Shown in pieces: positions 24,875 through 31,804 of a DNA stretch of 31,804 nt. Source of the stretch: JBFHFS01 sp041583495. GTDB taxonomy: Bacteria > Bacteroidota > Bacteroidia > Bacteroidales > Marinilabiliaceae. The notes beneath the pieces were generated by a model. It was not told where the DNA came from, ran no database searches, and saw nothing but the letters and a program-made list of their open reading frames with translations. Location: positions 1 to 31,804 of the forward strand of contig JBFHFS010000056.1 in the NCBI GenBank assembly GCA_041583495.1. The letters are read 5' to 3'. How positions within the stretch are numbered: the first letter of the stretch is position 1; each line of letters starts with the position of its first letter. Made by a program: the position numbers and the translations under genes.

Positions 24875-26083
24875 TTAATAAAGGAAAACTCTATAAAGTA
24901 TAGATAAGGGTAAAATTTCCAGGGCACAAAGATACAAAATAATGTAATAAATCGAAGCCGGATCTCTTAAATTAACAACAACTCCTCGCCCTATCTGTAT
25001 CAAATACAACAAAATAAAAACACCAACCCCGGCTCCAAACAACCACTGCCGCAGTATTTCGGTGGCAAAAGGAAACAACACAACCAAGGGCAAAAGAACC
25101 ATGGCAAATGCCTTGGACATGAGCTCCGATTGAAACAAATAGGCCCGCACCTCCTGCCCGGTATCAAAGACCCATCCCACGAATTTATACACCATAATCT
25201 TCGCGGTGAAAAGCACCAACAAAAATAAAAAAATGGCCCCCAACAATTTCCACCCGCTAAATCCAAGAAGAGTTCTTTGATTATTGGACAAGACCTCGAA
25301 GATGAACAACGAAAAATTAAGGTAAAACAAAAAGCCCACGATAATGGAACCCGACCTTGAGATGCCATACTTTTCGGTTCGCAGGGTGGAGGTTCCCCCG
25401 GGATACAGAACCGAATTAAACACCCCTGCCAGATATTTTGGCCACTTTAAACGCAACAGGCCGGTAATGGCCACCGACAGAATCACGATAGACAAGAACC
25501 ACTCCTGTTGAAGAACAAATTTTGCCGACTCAACCGGCTTAACGATACCAGGCTTATCCACAACAATGGTTTCAACCCACTTGGCTGTCTTTTTTCTCAA
25601 CGTCAGAGTATCGCCCGTTGCCCTTTTCGACAGGCTTTCGACGACACTTAGCGGGGATTTGACCTCCCTGCCATCTTCCGGCTCATCCTGAGCTCCGGCC
25701 CGGGCACTGTGGCCATAAAAGTTGCCATAGGTAAGCATCGACACGCTGTCTCCCGGAACCCCCGGATAAAAGGCCCCCGGAACCAATTGAAGATCCACAT
25801 AGGGAAACTGCCAGTAAACGTCGATATTGGGTTTTGGCCCGGATATTTCAGGGGAGGGATTTGGCTGTAATATAGAAGGCTTTGGTTCTAAAGAGGTGGC
25901 TTGCTGAAACTTTTTCGGCACATCATTCATCCGCTCGAAGTCGAAAGCTTTCATCGCAGGTCTTTCAGCCTCTAATTTGAGTTCCTGACCAGAGGGAATG
26001 ACCACAGGCACAGTCGTGGATACAGAAAGCGTATCCAAATCCTGATTAACAGGCTCAATGCTTGTCCCTGAGATGAATTTCAT
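24875..26083 (-). CDS. DUF4271 membrane protein
   Basis: A 402-residue protein whose first ~175 residues are polar, Pro/Ser-rich and probably disordered. It is followed by a membrane region with about seven hydrophobic helices (from about 180 to the end). The membrane part and its place directly before hemD are typical of the uncharacterised Bacteroidota family DUF4271. I start at ATG 26083 (MKFISGTSIEPVNQ). The in-frame TTG at 26104 lies within the probable -7 box at 26102-26109, so it cannot be the start if that promoter is used. The function is unknown; the constant linkage to hemD suggests an envelope or heme-related role, but that is guesswork. Confidence 0.78.
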   Translation of the reverse strand: MKFISGTSIEPVNQDLDTLSVSTTVPVVIPSGQELKLEAERPAMKAFDFERMNDVPKKFQQATSLEPKPSILQPNPSPEISGPKPNIDVYWQFPYVDLQLVPGAFYPGVPGDSVSMLTYGNFYGHSARAGAQDEPEDGREVKSPLSVVESLSKRATGDTLTLRKKTAKWVETIVVDKPGIVKPVESAKFVLQQEWFLSIVILSVAITGLLRLKWPKYLAGVFNSVLYPGGTSTLRTEKYGISRSGSIIVGFLFYLNFSLFIFEVLSNNQRTLLGFSGWKLLGAIFLFLLVLFTAKIMVYKFVGWVFDTGQEVRAYLFQSELMSKAFAMVLLPLVVLFPFATEILRQWLFGAGVGVFILLYLIQIGRGVVVNLRDPASIYYIILYLCALEILPLSILYRVFLY

Positions 26084-26101
26084 TGGCTGAAAATTCTTGC
26101 G

Positions 26102-26109
26102 CAAAAATA
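26102..26109 (-). promoter_or_regulatory. -7 promoter box of the DUF4271-hemD-rnpA-yidD operon
   Basis: On the minus strand TATTTTTG, a full match to TAnnTTTG, with a partial -33 (TTTA) about 20 bases upstream. The start of transcription near 26095 gives a leader of only about 12 bases before ATG 26083. The inverted repeat TTTAGT/ACTAAA (26118-26123 with 26128-26133) overlaps the spacer and the stop codon of the preceding gene. Confidence 0.55.
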
Positions 26110-26128
26110 CTGAATATTTTAGTCTAAA

Positions 26129-26707
26129 CTAAACCGCGGCATACCGAATCGCATCCGCACCCCATAACCGGGCCTCCCTGATGGCGGGTACAATTTGTTC
26201 GGGATGGGCCACCACGCTCCACATCTCCCGGTGGCACTCCCGCATAAACTGCTCATCTACCATTCGTTCCATCATCTCTATCAGGGGGTCAAAAAAACCA
26301 TCCGTATTTAACAAAACCACCGGAAATGCGTATTGCCCTAATTTTTTCAACGAGAGCACTTCAAACAACTCCTCCAGGGTTCCTGTTCCGCCGGGGAGAG
26401 CCAACACACCCTGACTCTTTTCCACCATCAAAGCTTTCCGCTCGTGCATGGTATCCACCTGAATCATCTCTGCCACCTCTTTGTGTGCCCATTCCACCTC
26501 AACCATAAACCGTGGAATAACCCCGGTAATGGAACCACCCAGCTTAAGCGCCTCATCGGCCACGGCGCCCATCAAACCCGTTGCGCCGCCTCCGTAAACA
26601 ATTCCGTACCCTTCGTTCACAAGATGAAACGAAGCCTCCCGGGCAGCTTTAAAATAGGGGGAGGGAACTTTAGGACTGGAAGCACAAAACACAACGATAT
26701 TTTTCAT
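26129..26707 (-). CDS. LOG family (TIGR00730 Rossmann-fold) nucleoside-5'-monophosphate phosphoribohydrolase
   Basis: A 192-residue protein of the LONELY GUY family, which cleaves cytokinin-type or other nucleoside monophosphates to base and ribose 5-phosphate. The signature PGGTGTLEE (105-113) is intact, as is the upstream MHERKALM with Arg90-Lys91 and the GGGATGLMGAVADEAL block (39-54). All active-site residues are present. Bacterial members are often misnamed lysine decarboxylase; the lysine decarboxylase activity is not supported for this fold. It begins 18 bases after the DUF417 gene and likely ends that operon. Physiological substrate unknown. Confidence 0.9.
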   Translation of the reverse strand: MKNIVVFCASSPKVPSPYFKAAREASFHLVNEGYGIVYGGGATGLMGAVADEALKLGGSITGVIPRFMVEVEWAHKEVAEMIQVDTMHERKALMVEKSQGVLALPGGTGTLEELFEVLSLKKLGQYAFPVVLLNTDGFFDPLIEMMERMVDEQFMRECHREMWSVVAHPEQIVPAIREARLWGADAIRYAAV

Positions 26708-26725
26708 GTGTGAAAATTTTTAAAA

Positions 26726-27169
26726 CTACATTGAATCGGCCGTACACCAAGCTGCGGCCCCCAATAAAACAATATCTTTTAGCCATCCCTGCCCCGAAGA
26801 GGAGAGTTCGGGAAATCCGGAACCTGCCACAAACAGAAGCCCGGAAGTACCCAGCATGATTACCCCGAATAAAAAAATAAAAAAAGCCAAACCGCCTCCC
26901 CACAAGGAAAGCTTTCGGGACACAGGCCTGAGGGCCACCAGCGTCCCCGTAACAATGAGCAGCCAGGCAAACAAATGGCTTAGGGCATGGGCTGTAAAAT
27001 AGTGCAACAACCATCTCAGCCAGCTAATCTGCGACAAAGCCCTTTCCACATGCATCACTTCACCGCTGCTAAACTTCATTATCCCCAACCAGACCAGAAC
27101 CAACGCCAGCCCATACCTAAGAAGAAAATGACCAAAAATGGTGAGCGTCTTGCTTATTAGCTTTTTCAT
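26726..27169 (-). CDS. DUF417 (YkgB/RclC-type) inner membrane protein
   Basis: A 147-residue integral membrane protein with four hydrophobic segments (about 12-30, 56-78, 89-112, 124-142). The N-terminal block RYGLALVLVWLGIMKFSSGE and the C-terminal GWLKDIVLLGAAAW match the conserved ends of the DUF417 family (E. coli YkgB/RclC, linked to reactive chlorine defence). Whether this copy has the same role is unknown. It follows the DUF6048-like gene by 34 bases and precedes the LOG gene by 18 bases on the same strand. Confidence 0.75.
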   Translation of the reverse strand: MKKLISKTLTIFGHFLLRYGLALVLVWLGIMKFSSGEVMHVERALSQISWLRWLLHYFTAHALSHLFAWLLIVTGTLVALRPVSRKLSLWGGGLAFFIFLFGVIMLGTSGLLFVAGSGFPELSSSGQGWLKDIVLLGAAAWCTADSM

Positions 27170-27203
27170 TCGAGTATGATTTATTCCTTACCGACAAGAG
27201 CCT

Positions 27204-27920
27204 TTACCGATCCATCCCGGATCTCTTTTTATTCCAGGGAATCATGTACTCCAGCACATACGAGAACCCCACATTCACACGGTTATCCCCATTTCCGAAT
27301 CCAGGGATGGAATAGGGCACCAAAACCTCCTGATTGTCCTGAAACATCTTAATCCTCAGATTAATGGACCAGCCCATATAAAAGTTCTTCAGCAATTCCG
27401 ACCGGGGTCCGGCCGAAACCTCCACCCAATGGGTATTGAGCACGTATTTGCCCAAAGAGCCATCGATTCCACCCCAATATTCATTTTCGATATTATAGCT
27501 CAATGAAGAGTGCTCCTGAAGAGCAAAGCCATAGTGCAGTCCGAAAAAGATATTATCATTATTCCCCTTCTCCTCCACCGAAAAAATATCGTAAAGCAAA
27601 CCCGCCCGGATATAAGAGCCGTTGCTTTCGTATGCGTAATGTCTATCCAGGGCATGTTGGTCCGAGAAGGTAAGATTCTCAAAGCCGGCTTCTCCCACAA
27701 AAAAGATTTGAGGCCCCAGACTAAGATGGCCGATCACCGAAAAAGCAACCTTATCGCGATCGAAAAATTTCTGAATAGGTCCTTCCAGGTTAACCCCCAG
27801 AGCGAACCCGGTTTTTTGGGTCTCTTTCGTGGACGGCACTTTTTTTTGTGCAGCCAGCGACCCTCCAAAGATCCAAATACTAATAAATATAAAGCTTAAT
27901 ATTTTCTGCACTTTCTCCAT
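27204..27920 (-). CDS. DUF6048-like outer membrane beta-barrel protein
   Basis: A 238-residue exported protein. The signal peptide is MEKVQKILSFIFISIWIFGG..., cleaved near LAAQ (about residue 24). The rest shows alternating short amphipathic beta strands with aromatic and Gly residues (GFALGVNLEG, YIRAGLLYDIF, FFGLHYGFAL, VNVGFSYVLEYMIPW), as expected for an outer membrane beta-barrel. The pattern and its position directly after a DUF6452-like lipoprotein, with a 41-base reading-frame overlap, match the uncharacterised Bacteroidota pair DUF6452-DUF6048. Function unknown; the overlap implies translational coupling and perhaps a shared complex. Confidence 0.65.
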   Translation of the reverse strand: MEKVQKILSFIFISIWIFGGSLAAQKKVPSTKETQKTGFALGVNLEGPIQKFFDRDKVAFSVIGHLSLGPQIFFVGEAGFENLTFSDQHALDRHYAYESNGSYIRAGLLYDIFSVEEKGNNDNIFFGLHYGFALQEHSSLSYNIENEYWGGIDGSLGKYVLNTHWVEVSAGPRSELLKNFYMGWSINLRIKMFQDNQEVLVPYSIPGFGNGDNRVNVGFSYVLEYMIPWNKKRSGMDR

Positions 27921-28347
27921 ATCTTACAGATGAATAGTCGATGGCCACGGAGTCGATGAAGGCTCCTGTATGCAAAATGGTATCCAGCTCAAAGCTAAAC
28001 ACATATCCGCAATTCCCGGAAATAAAATCCAGTTCCTTCCGATGTACCATCCAAAGGGTATCCCTCAACGTTTTTACCCCTATCACAAAACCTGTGGTAT
28101 CACTGGAAAAACTAAGGGGCAAAAACAAGTCGCTCAAACTCTCCACGGAATAAACGCTGTCGGCAACGCCCAATCCATAAACCGACACATCAGACAAGGT
28201 ACTGTCCTTGTCGGTCGTAGACCAGGCTGAATAGAAACCGGCCTGAACAGCATTCTGATTGGAGAGGCAGGCTTCGTCGCGCTGGCAGGCCACCAACCAT
28301 ATAAAGGCAGGCAGGACAACCCCCAGGAATACAATTCTCAATCTCAT
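27880..28347 (-). CDS. DUF6452-like lipoprotein
   Basis: A 155-residue exported protein with a lipobox ending WLVAC (Cys21), so it is most likely an outer membrane or periplasmic lipoprotein. The mature part is beta-rich with three further cysteines' worth of interest limited to DEACLSNQ (Cys27) and SGNCGYVFSFELDTI (Cys113), which could pair. The latter block is the recognisable part of DUF6452. It overlaps the following beta-barrel gene by 41 bases in a different frame. In other Bacteroidota this pair often sits near rlmD; no such gene is present here. It opens a probable four-gene operon with a -7 box at 28438-28445. Confidence 0.65.
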   Translation of the reverse strand: MRLRIVFLGVVLPAFIWLVACQRDEACLSNQNAVQAGFYSAWSTTDKDSTLSDVSVYGLGVADSVYSVESLSDLFLPLSFSSDTTGFVIGVKTLRDTLWMVHRKELDFISGNCGYVFSFELDTILHTGAFIDSVAIDYSSVRYGESAENIKLYIY

Positions 28348-28648
28348 ACATTTGGTTTTAAGGCCATTGGCTCTTCAGGGCCATTCAAACACTAATTGTT
28401 ATGCACAGCCAACCCACAGTTTTCTTATAAAATACCACAAAGGTAGAAAATAAAGCGATTAATTTAGGGCCCAACTGACAGTTCGAAATCGAACATTTAT
28501 TTGTTCGGTTTCGTTCATCTTTAGTTTTTTTGTGGTTTTTACTCATAATTTAATCCCCTGAAACACAGAGAACAATACTTCTTGGCCTGCAAATTGATTA
28601 CCTAAAACGTTTTTAAACGACACCTTAAAAATAAAAATTAACCATAGT
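28348..28648. other. Divergent intergenic region with candidate operator
   Basis: Between the DUF6452 gene (leftward) and the M16 module (rightward). It holds the minus-strand -7 box above and, on the plus strand, TTTG (28500-28503) followed 18 bases later by TAGTTTTTTTG, a poor match to the -7 consensus. The inverted repeat GTTCG/CGAAC (28481-28485 with 28490-28494), followed by GTTCG at 28503, overlaps the -33 region. No gene is seen. Confidence 0.45.
28438..28445 (-). promoter_or_regulatory. -7 promoter box upstream of the DUF6452 gene
   Basis: On the minus strand TACCTTTG, a full match to TAnnTTTG. Transcription would start near 28431 with a leader of about 84 bases. I see no TTG at the expected upstream distance. 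Confidence 0.4.
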
Positions 28649-29974
28649 ATGGAAAAGCAAACAAAAAACCTTCTGTTTTTGATGGCATTTGTGCTTTCGG
28701 GACACCTTCTTCAGGCCCAGACTGCACAGATAAAATTTACTGAATACGATCTTGATAATGGCCTGCACGTGATTTTACACCAGGACAAAACCACACCCAT
28801 CGTCAATGTGGCTGTTATGTATCAAGTAGGATCCAAGAATGAACAGCCCAACCGGACGGGATTTGCCCATTTCTTCGAGCACCTCATGTTCGAGGGAACA
28901 GACAACATCCCCCGGGGAGAATACGCGAAATATGTTGAGAAAGCCGGTGGGACGCTGAACGCCAACACATCGGTCGACCGCACCTATTATTACGAGATAC
29001 TCCCCTCCAATCAATTGGGTCTGGGCCTGTGGCTGGAGTCCGAACGCATGCTCCACGCCAAAATTGACAGCCTTGGCATTCAAACCCAGAAAAAGGTGGT
29101 CATCGAGGAGAAAAAACAATCCTACGACAACCGGCCCTATGGCTCGGTGTTGGCCGAAACCATGAAAAGGGCTTTTAAGGAGCACCCTTACCGATGGACC
29201 ACCATTGGCGACCCCGACCATATCCGGGCCGCGAAAGATGAAGAGTTCAAACAGTTCTATAACTCCTTTTACGTTCCCAACAACGCCGTTCTGGTAGTTG
29301 CCGGTGACATTGAAATTGAACCTGCAAAAAAACTGATTGACACTTATTTTAGTGGCATCCCCAGGGGCCAAAAAGAGATTTACCGCCCTGCCATGGTGGA
29401 ACCCCCTCTAAACGGCGAAGTACGGGACACGATTTACGACAACATTCAGATCCCTTTGCTCATCGAAGCCTACCGTACCCCTGCCATGAATTCCGAGGAT
29501 TACTATGCGCTGGACATGCTGGGTTACCTTCTCTCCCGGGGTCAGAGTTCGCGTCTTTACCGTGCCCTGGTGGATGAGCAGCAAATAGCACTGGAAGTAG
29601 GCTCTTATCCCCTTCCCTTTGTCGATCCGAGCGTTAATCTCACCATGGTTTTCCCCAATATGGGCATCGATCTAAAGGAGGCCGAAAAAGCCCTGGACGC
29701 AGAGATTGAAAGGGTTAAACAAAATTTAATCGATGAAAAGGAGTTCCTGAAATTACAAACCCAGGTGGAGAACGACCTCGTGGGCAACAACGTGAAGATT
29801 GCCAACCGTACCAATAATCTGGCCACCTACTACACCTTTTTTGGAGATGCCGGGATGATCAATACCGAGATGGAAAAATACAGGGCGGTAACCCGTGAAG
29901 ACATTCAAAAAGTAGCCAACAAATACTTCACCAACGACAATCGGGTGGTGCTTTATTATCTTCCTAAAAAATAA
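28649..29974 (+). CDS. M16 family zinc metallopeptidase, catalytic subunit
   Basis: A 441-residue exported peptidase of the M16B (pitrilysin-like, processing-peptidase) type. Residues 1-24 form a signal peptide ending LQAQ, placing it in the periplasm or outer membrane. The zinc motif is the inverted HxxEH, His74-Phe-Phe-Glu77-His78, in GFAHFFEHLMFEGT; the third ligand is Glu153 or Glu154 in VVIEEKKQ, about 75 residues later. It covers one N-terminal and one C-terminal M16 domain (two lobes, about 24-240 and 241-441). The next gene encodes a second M16 protein lacking the zinc motif, so the two probably form a heterodimer that closes around short peptides. No transit or membrane anchor is seen beyond the signal peptide. 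Confidence 0.93.
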   Translation: MEKQTKNLLFLMAFVLSGHLLQAQTAQIKFTEYDLDNGLHVILHQDKTTPIVNVAVMYQVGSKNEQPNRTGFAHFFEHLMFEGTDNIPRGEYAKYVEKAGGTLNANTSVDRTYYYEILPSNQLGLGLWLESERMLHAKIDSLGIQTQKKVVIEEKKQSYDNRPYGSVLAETMKRAFKEHPYRWTTIGDPDHIRAAKDEEFKQFYNSFYVPNNAVLVVAGDIEIEPAKKLIDTYFSGIPRGQKEIYRPAMVEPPLNGEVRDTIYDNIQIPLLIEAYRTPAMNSEDYYALDMLGYLLSRGQSSRLYRALVDEQQIALEVGSYPLPFVDPSVNLTMVFPNMGIDLKEAEKALDAEIERVKQNLIDEKEFLKLQTQVENDLVGNNVKIANRTNNLATYYTFFGDAGMINTEMEKYRAVTREDIQKVANKYFTNDNRVVLYYLPKK

Positions 29975-30065
29975 TTCCTCAAAGATTAAGTGATTTAAAA
30001 CAAACTTCACAAGTGATCTCTGACAAACACAAAATAATTCCTTTGAAATCAATAAATTAAATGAG

Positions 30066-31804
30066 ATGAAACGATTTTTTTCCATATCCCTTCTCTTACT
30101 CTTTGTAACCGCCATCAGCGCCCAGCTGGATCGGTCCACCCCTCCGAAGCCGGGGCCGGCACCTAAGATACAACTGGGAGATTTTAAAAAATTCACGCTT
30201 CCTAACGGCCTTAAAGTCATAGTGGTGGAGAATCATAAAGTACCCATGATATCCTACTCTCTTTCGCTCGACATTGAGCCTCCTCTTGAGGGAGATGCGG
30301 CAGGGTATGTGCAAATTGCGGGTAAGATGATGCGAGCCGGAACCACCAACCACTCCAAGGCCGAGATTGACGAAACCATAGACTTTCTCGGAGCCACTCT
30401 TTCGACGAGTTCAAAAGGCATTTTTGCACGGTCCCTGACCCGCCACAGCGAAGAACTGTTGGGGTTGATGTCTGACATTCTTTTCAATCCCGCTTTTCCG
30501 CAGGAAGAACTCGAGAAAATCATCAAGCAGGAGACCACGGGCATACAGGCCGCCAAAGATGATCCGGAATACATTGCCAGTAATGTTGCCGGCATCCTGC
30601 TGTATGGGAAAGACGACCCCTATGGTGAAATCGAGACCGAACAAACACTCGAAAATGTTACCATCGAGAAATGCCGCAACTATTACAACACCTACTTCCG
30701 TCCCAACGTAGCCTATCTGGTAATCGTTGGCGACATCACCCCCAAGGAGGCTAAAAGTCAGGCACGCAAATATTTCGGATCGTGGAAAGAGGCGTCTGTA
30801 CCCATGAATTACCATCAATTCCCTCTGGGTTACAACGAGCCTAAGGTAGTCATCGCCAACAAAGAGGGAGCCAACCAATCGACCATCGAAGTAACCCATA
30901 CCGTGATGCTGACCCCGGGAAACCCCGATGAGATTAAAACCAGCCTGATGAATCAAGTGCTCGGCGGGGGATCGTTCAACGCCAGGCTGTTTCAAAACCT
31001 GCGCGAAGACAAAGCCTTCACCTACGGTGCTTACTCGAACCTGGACTCAGATGAGCGGGTGGGCTCCTTCAGTGCCTCGGCAAAAGTACGCACCTCGGTG
31101 ACCGATAGTGCCCTTCATGAGATCCTGATTGAGATGAACCGAATGAGAACCGAGCTGGTTTCCGACGAAGACCTCTCCCTGGTTAAGAATGTTCTGATAG
31201 GAAGCTTTTCGCGGTCGCTCGAAGACCCTCAGTCCATTGCCCGGTTTGCCCGTAACATTGAGCAATACGACCTGCCCAAAAATTATTACGAAACCTATCT
31301 CGAGAAAGTGGAGGCCGTGACGCCACAGGAAATTCAAGACATGGCCAAAAAATATCTCCATCCGGAAAATGCCATCATCCTGGCCGTTGGGAATGCCGAT
31401 GAAATCCGAGAAAAAATGGCCGCCTTCAGCCCCTCGGGAAAGGTTACCCAGTACAATTTTTACGGAAACATTGTTGAGAAAAAAGCGGCTGCCAAAAATG
31501 TCACCCCCCAGGAGATCGTTGCCAATTACATACAAGCAATTGGCGGAGCCCCGGCCCTTCAAAACGTCAGGGATATTCAAACCGTTTCAGCCATGACCGT
31601 TCAAGGCATGCCCCTGGAAATTATCTCTGCCCAAAAAGCCCCCAACAAGATGTGTGTGGAAACGATCATGCAAGGCAATACGGTTTCCAAGCAAGTCTTC
31701 GACGGGGAAAAAGGAAAAGTGATCTCTCCCATGGGCGAACAGGAAATACAAGGGGAGATGTTGCAATACATGAAGGAAAGCGCTCTACTCTTCCCTGAAC
31801 TGAC
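30066..31804 (+). CDS. M16 family partner subunit without zinc site, C-terminal extension (partial)
   Basis: At least 579 residues; the gene runs off the right edge. It starts at ATG 30066 with a signal peptide (MKRFFSISLLLLFVTAISAQ). It follows the M16 peptidase gene by 91 bases, so they are co-transcribed. The N-terminal domain aligns with M16 but the zinc motif is gone: GYVQIAGKMMRAGT stands at 80-93 where HxxEH should be. The second domain keeps the Arg/Tyr pair needed from the non-catalytic half, in LREDKAFTYGAYS (Arg313, Tyr320). After about residue 478 there is an extra segment starting VTPQEIVANYIQAIGG, followed by beta-rich repeats with KAPNKMCVE, which resembles the LolA/LppX-like fold seen in Bacteroidota lipoprotein-sorting-like proteins. 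That last assignment is tentative. Confidence 0.88.
   Translation, partial: MKRFFSISLLLLFVTAISAQLDRSTPPKPGPAPKIQLGDFKKFTLPNGLKVIVVENHKVPMISYSLSLDIEPPLEGDAAGYVQIAGKMMRAGTTNHSKAEIDETIDFLGATLSTSSKGIFARSLTRHSEELLGLMSDILFNPAFPQEELEKIIKQETTGIQAAKDDPEYIASNVAGILLYGKDDPYGEIETEQTLENVTIEKCRNYYNTYFRPNVAYLVIVGDITPKEAKSQARKYFGSWKEASVPMNYHQFPLGYNEPKVVIANKEGANQSTIEVTHTVMLTPGNPDEIKTSLMNQVLGGGSFNARLFQNLREDKAFTYGAYSNLDSDERVGSFSASAKVRTSVTDSALHEILIEMNRMRTELVSDEDLSLVKNVLIGSFSRSLEDPQSIARFARNIEQYDLPKNYYETYLEKVEAVTPQEIQDMAKKYLHPENAIILAVGNADEIREKMAAFSPSGKVTQYNFYGNIVEKKAAAKNVTPQEIVANYIQAIGGAPALQNVRDIQTVSAMTVQGMPLEIISAQKAPNKMCVETIMQGNTVSKQVFDGEKGKVISPMGEQEIQGEMLQYMKESALLFPEL

Noticed and set aside
28775..31580. Minus-strand frames of 155-198 codons opposite the M16 genes
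   Set aside because: They are antisense to conserved peptidase domains and show no recognisable protein signature.
1..31804. tRNA, rRNA, CRISPR, insertion sequence or prophage
   Set aside because: No cloverleaf, repeat-spacer array, transposase, integrase or terminal inverted repeats were recognisable by eye in any intergenic region.

Overview
The window looks like a chromosomal segment of an anaerobic member of the Bacteroidota, probably from the Bacteroidales/Marinilabiliales side. This is inference from four signs: promoters of the TTG-N19/20-TAnnTTTG type; lipoprotein and Sec signals typical of the phylum; the gene block DUF4271-hemD-rnpA-yidD and the pair DUF6452-DUF6048; and the start of a V/A-type ATPase operon (subunit E) at the left edge. 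No rRNA, tRNA, CRISPR array, insertion sequence or phage gene was seen.

Layout, left to right. 1-138 (-) is the 5' end of a V-type ATPase subunit E gene. 569-955 (+) is a small lipoprotein of unknown function. 1199-1837 (+) is an HD-domain phosphohydrolase whose 3' end overlaps a convergent four-helix membrane protein (1832-2245, -). 2350-3453 (-) is a DUF5009/HGSNAT-like membrane acyltransferase. 4166-4897 (+) is a LytTR response regulator with a degenerate receiver. 5089-5826 (+) is an exported 1-Cys peroxiredoxin with a clear promoter and terminator. 6107-6841 (-) is a PlsC-type acyltransferase.

7387-13035 (+) is a small glycan-degrading block: a GH92 alpha-mannosidase lipoprotein and two exported sulfatases with intact formylglycine motifs, but no SusC/SusD pair. 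It is followed by formate-tetrahydrofolate ligase (fhs, 13269-14945, +), a long convergent terminator (15053-15093), and a tcdA-tauE-like operon on the minus strand with an excellent promoter.

16909-23202 (-) holds a TatD-family hydrolase and a very large thioester-containing alpha-2-macroglobulin lipoprotein without a neighbouring pbpC. 23436-26083 (-) is the compact housekeeping operon DUF4271-hemD-rnpA-yidD. hemD has no usable ATG, and a TTG start fits best. 26129-28347 (-) is a probable DUF6452-DUF6048-DUF417-LOG operon. 28649 to the right edge (+) is a two-gene M16 peptidase module: a zinc-binding subunit, then a partner that lacks HxxEH, keeps an R/Y pair and carries an extra C-terminal domain cut by the window end.

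Most of the window is ordinary. The points most worth a second look are the regulator whose phospho-acceptor Asp is Glu, the M16 pair with its extra domain, the SusCD-less mannosidase/sulfatase block with a promoter box nested in a palindrome, and several intergenic palindromes. I saw nothing that amounts to a demonstrably new system.
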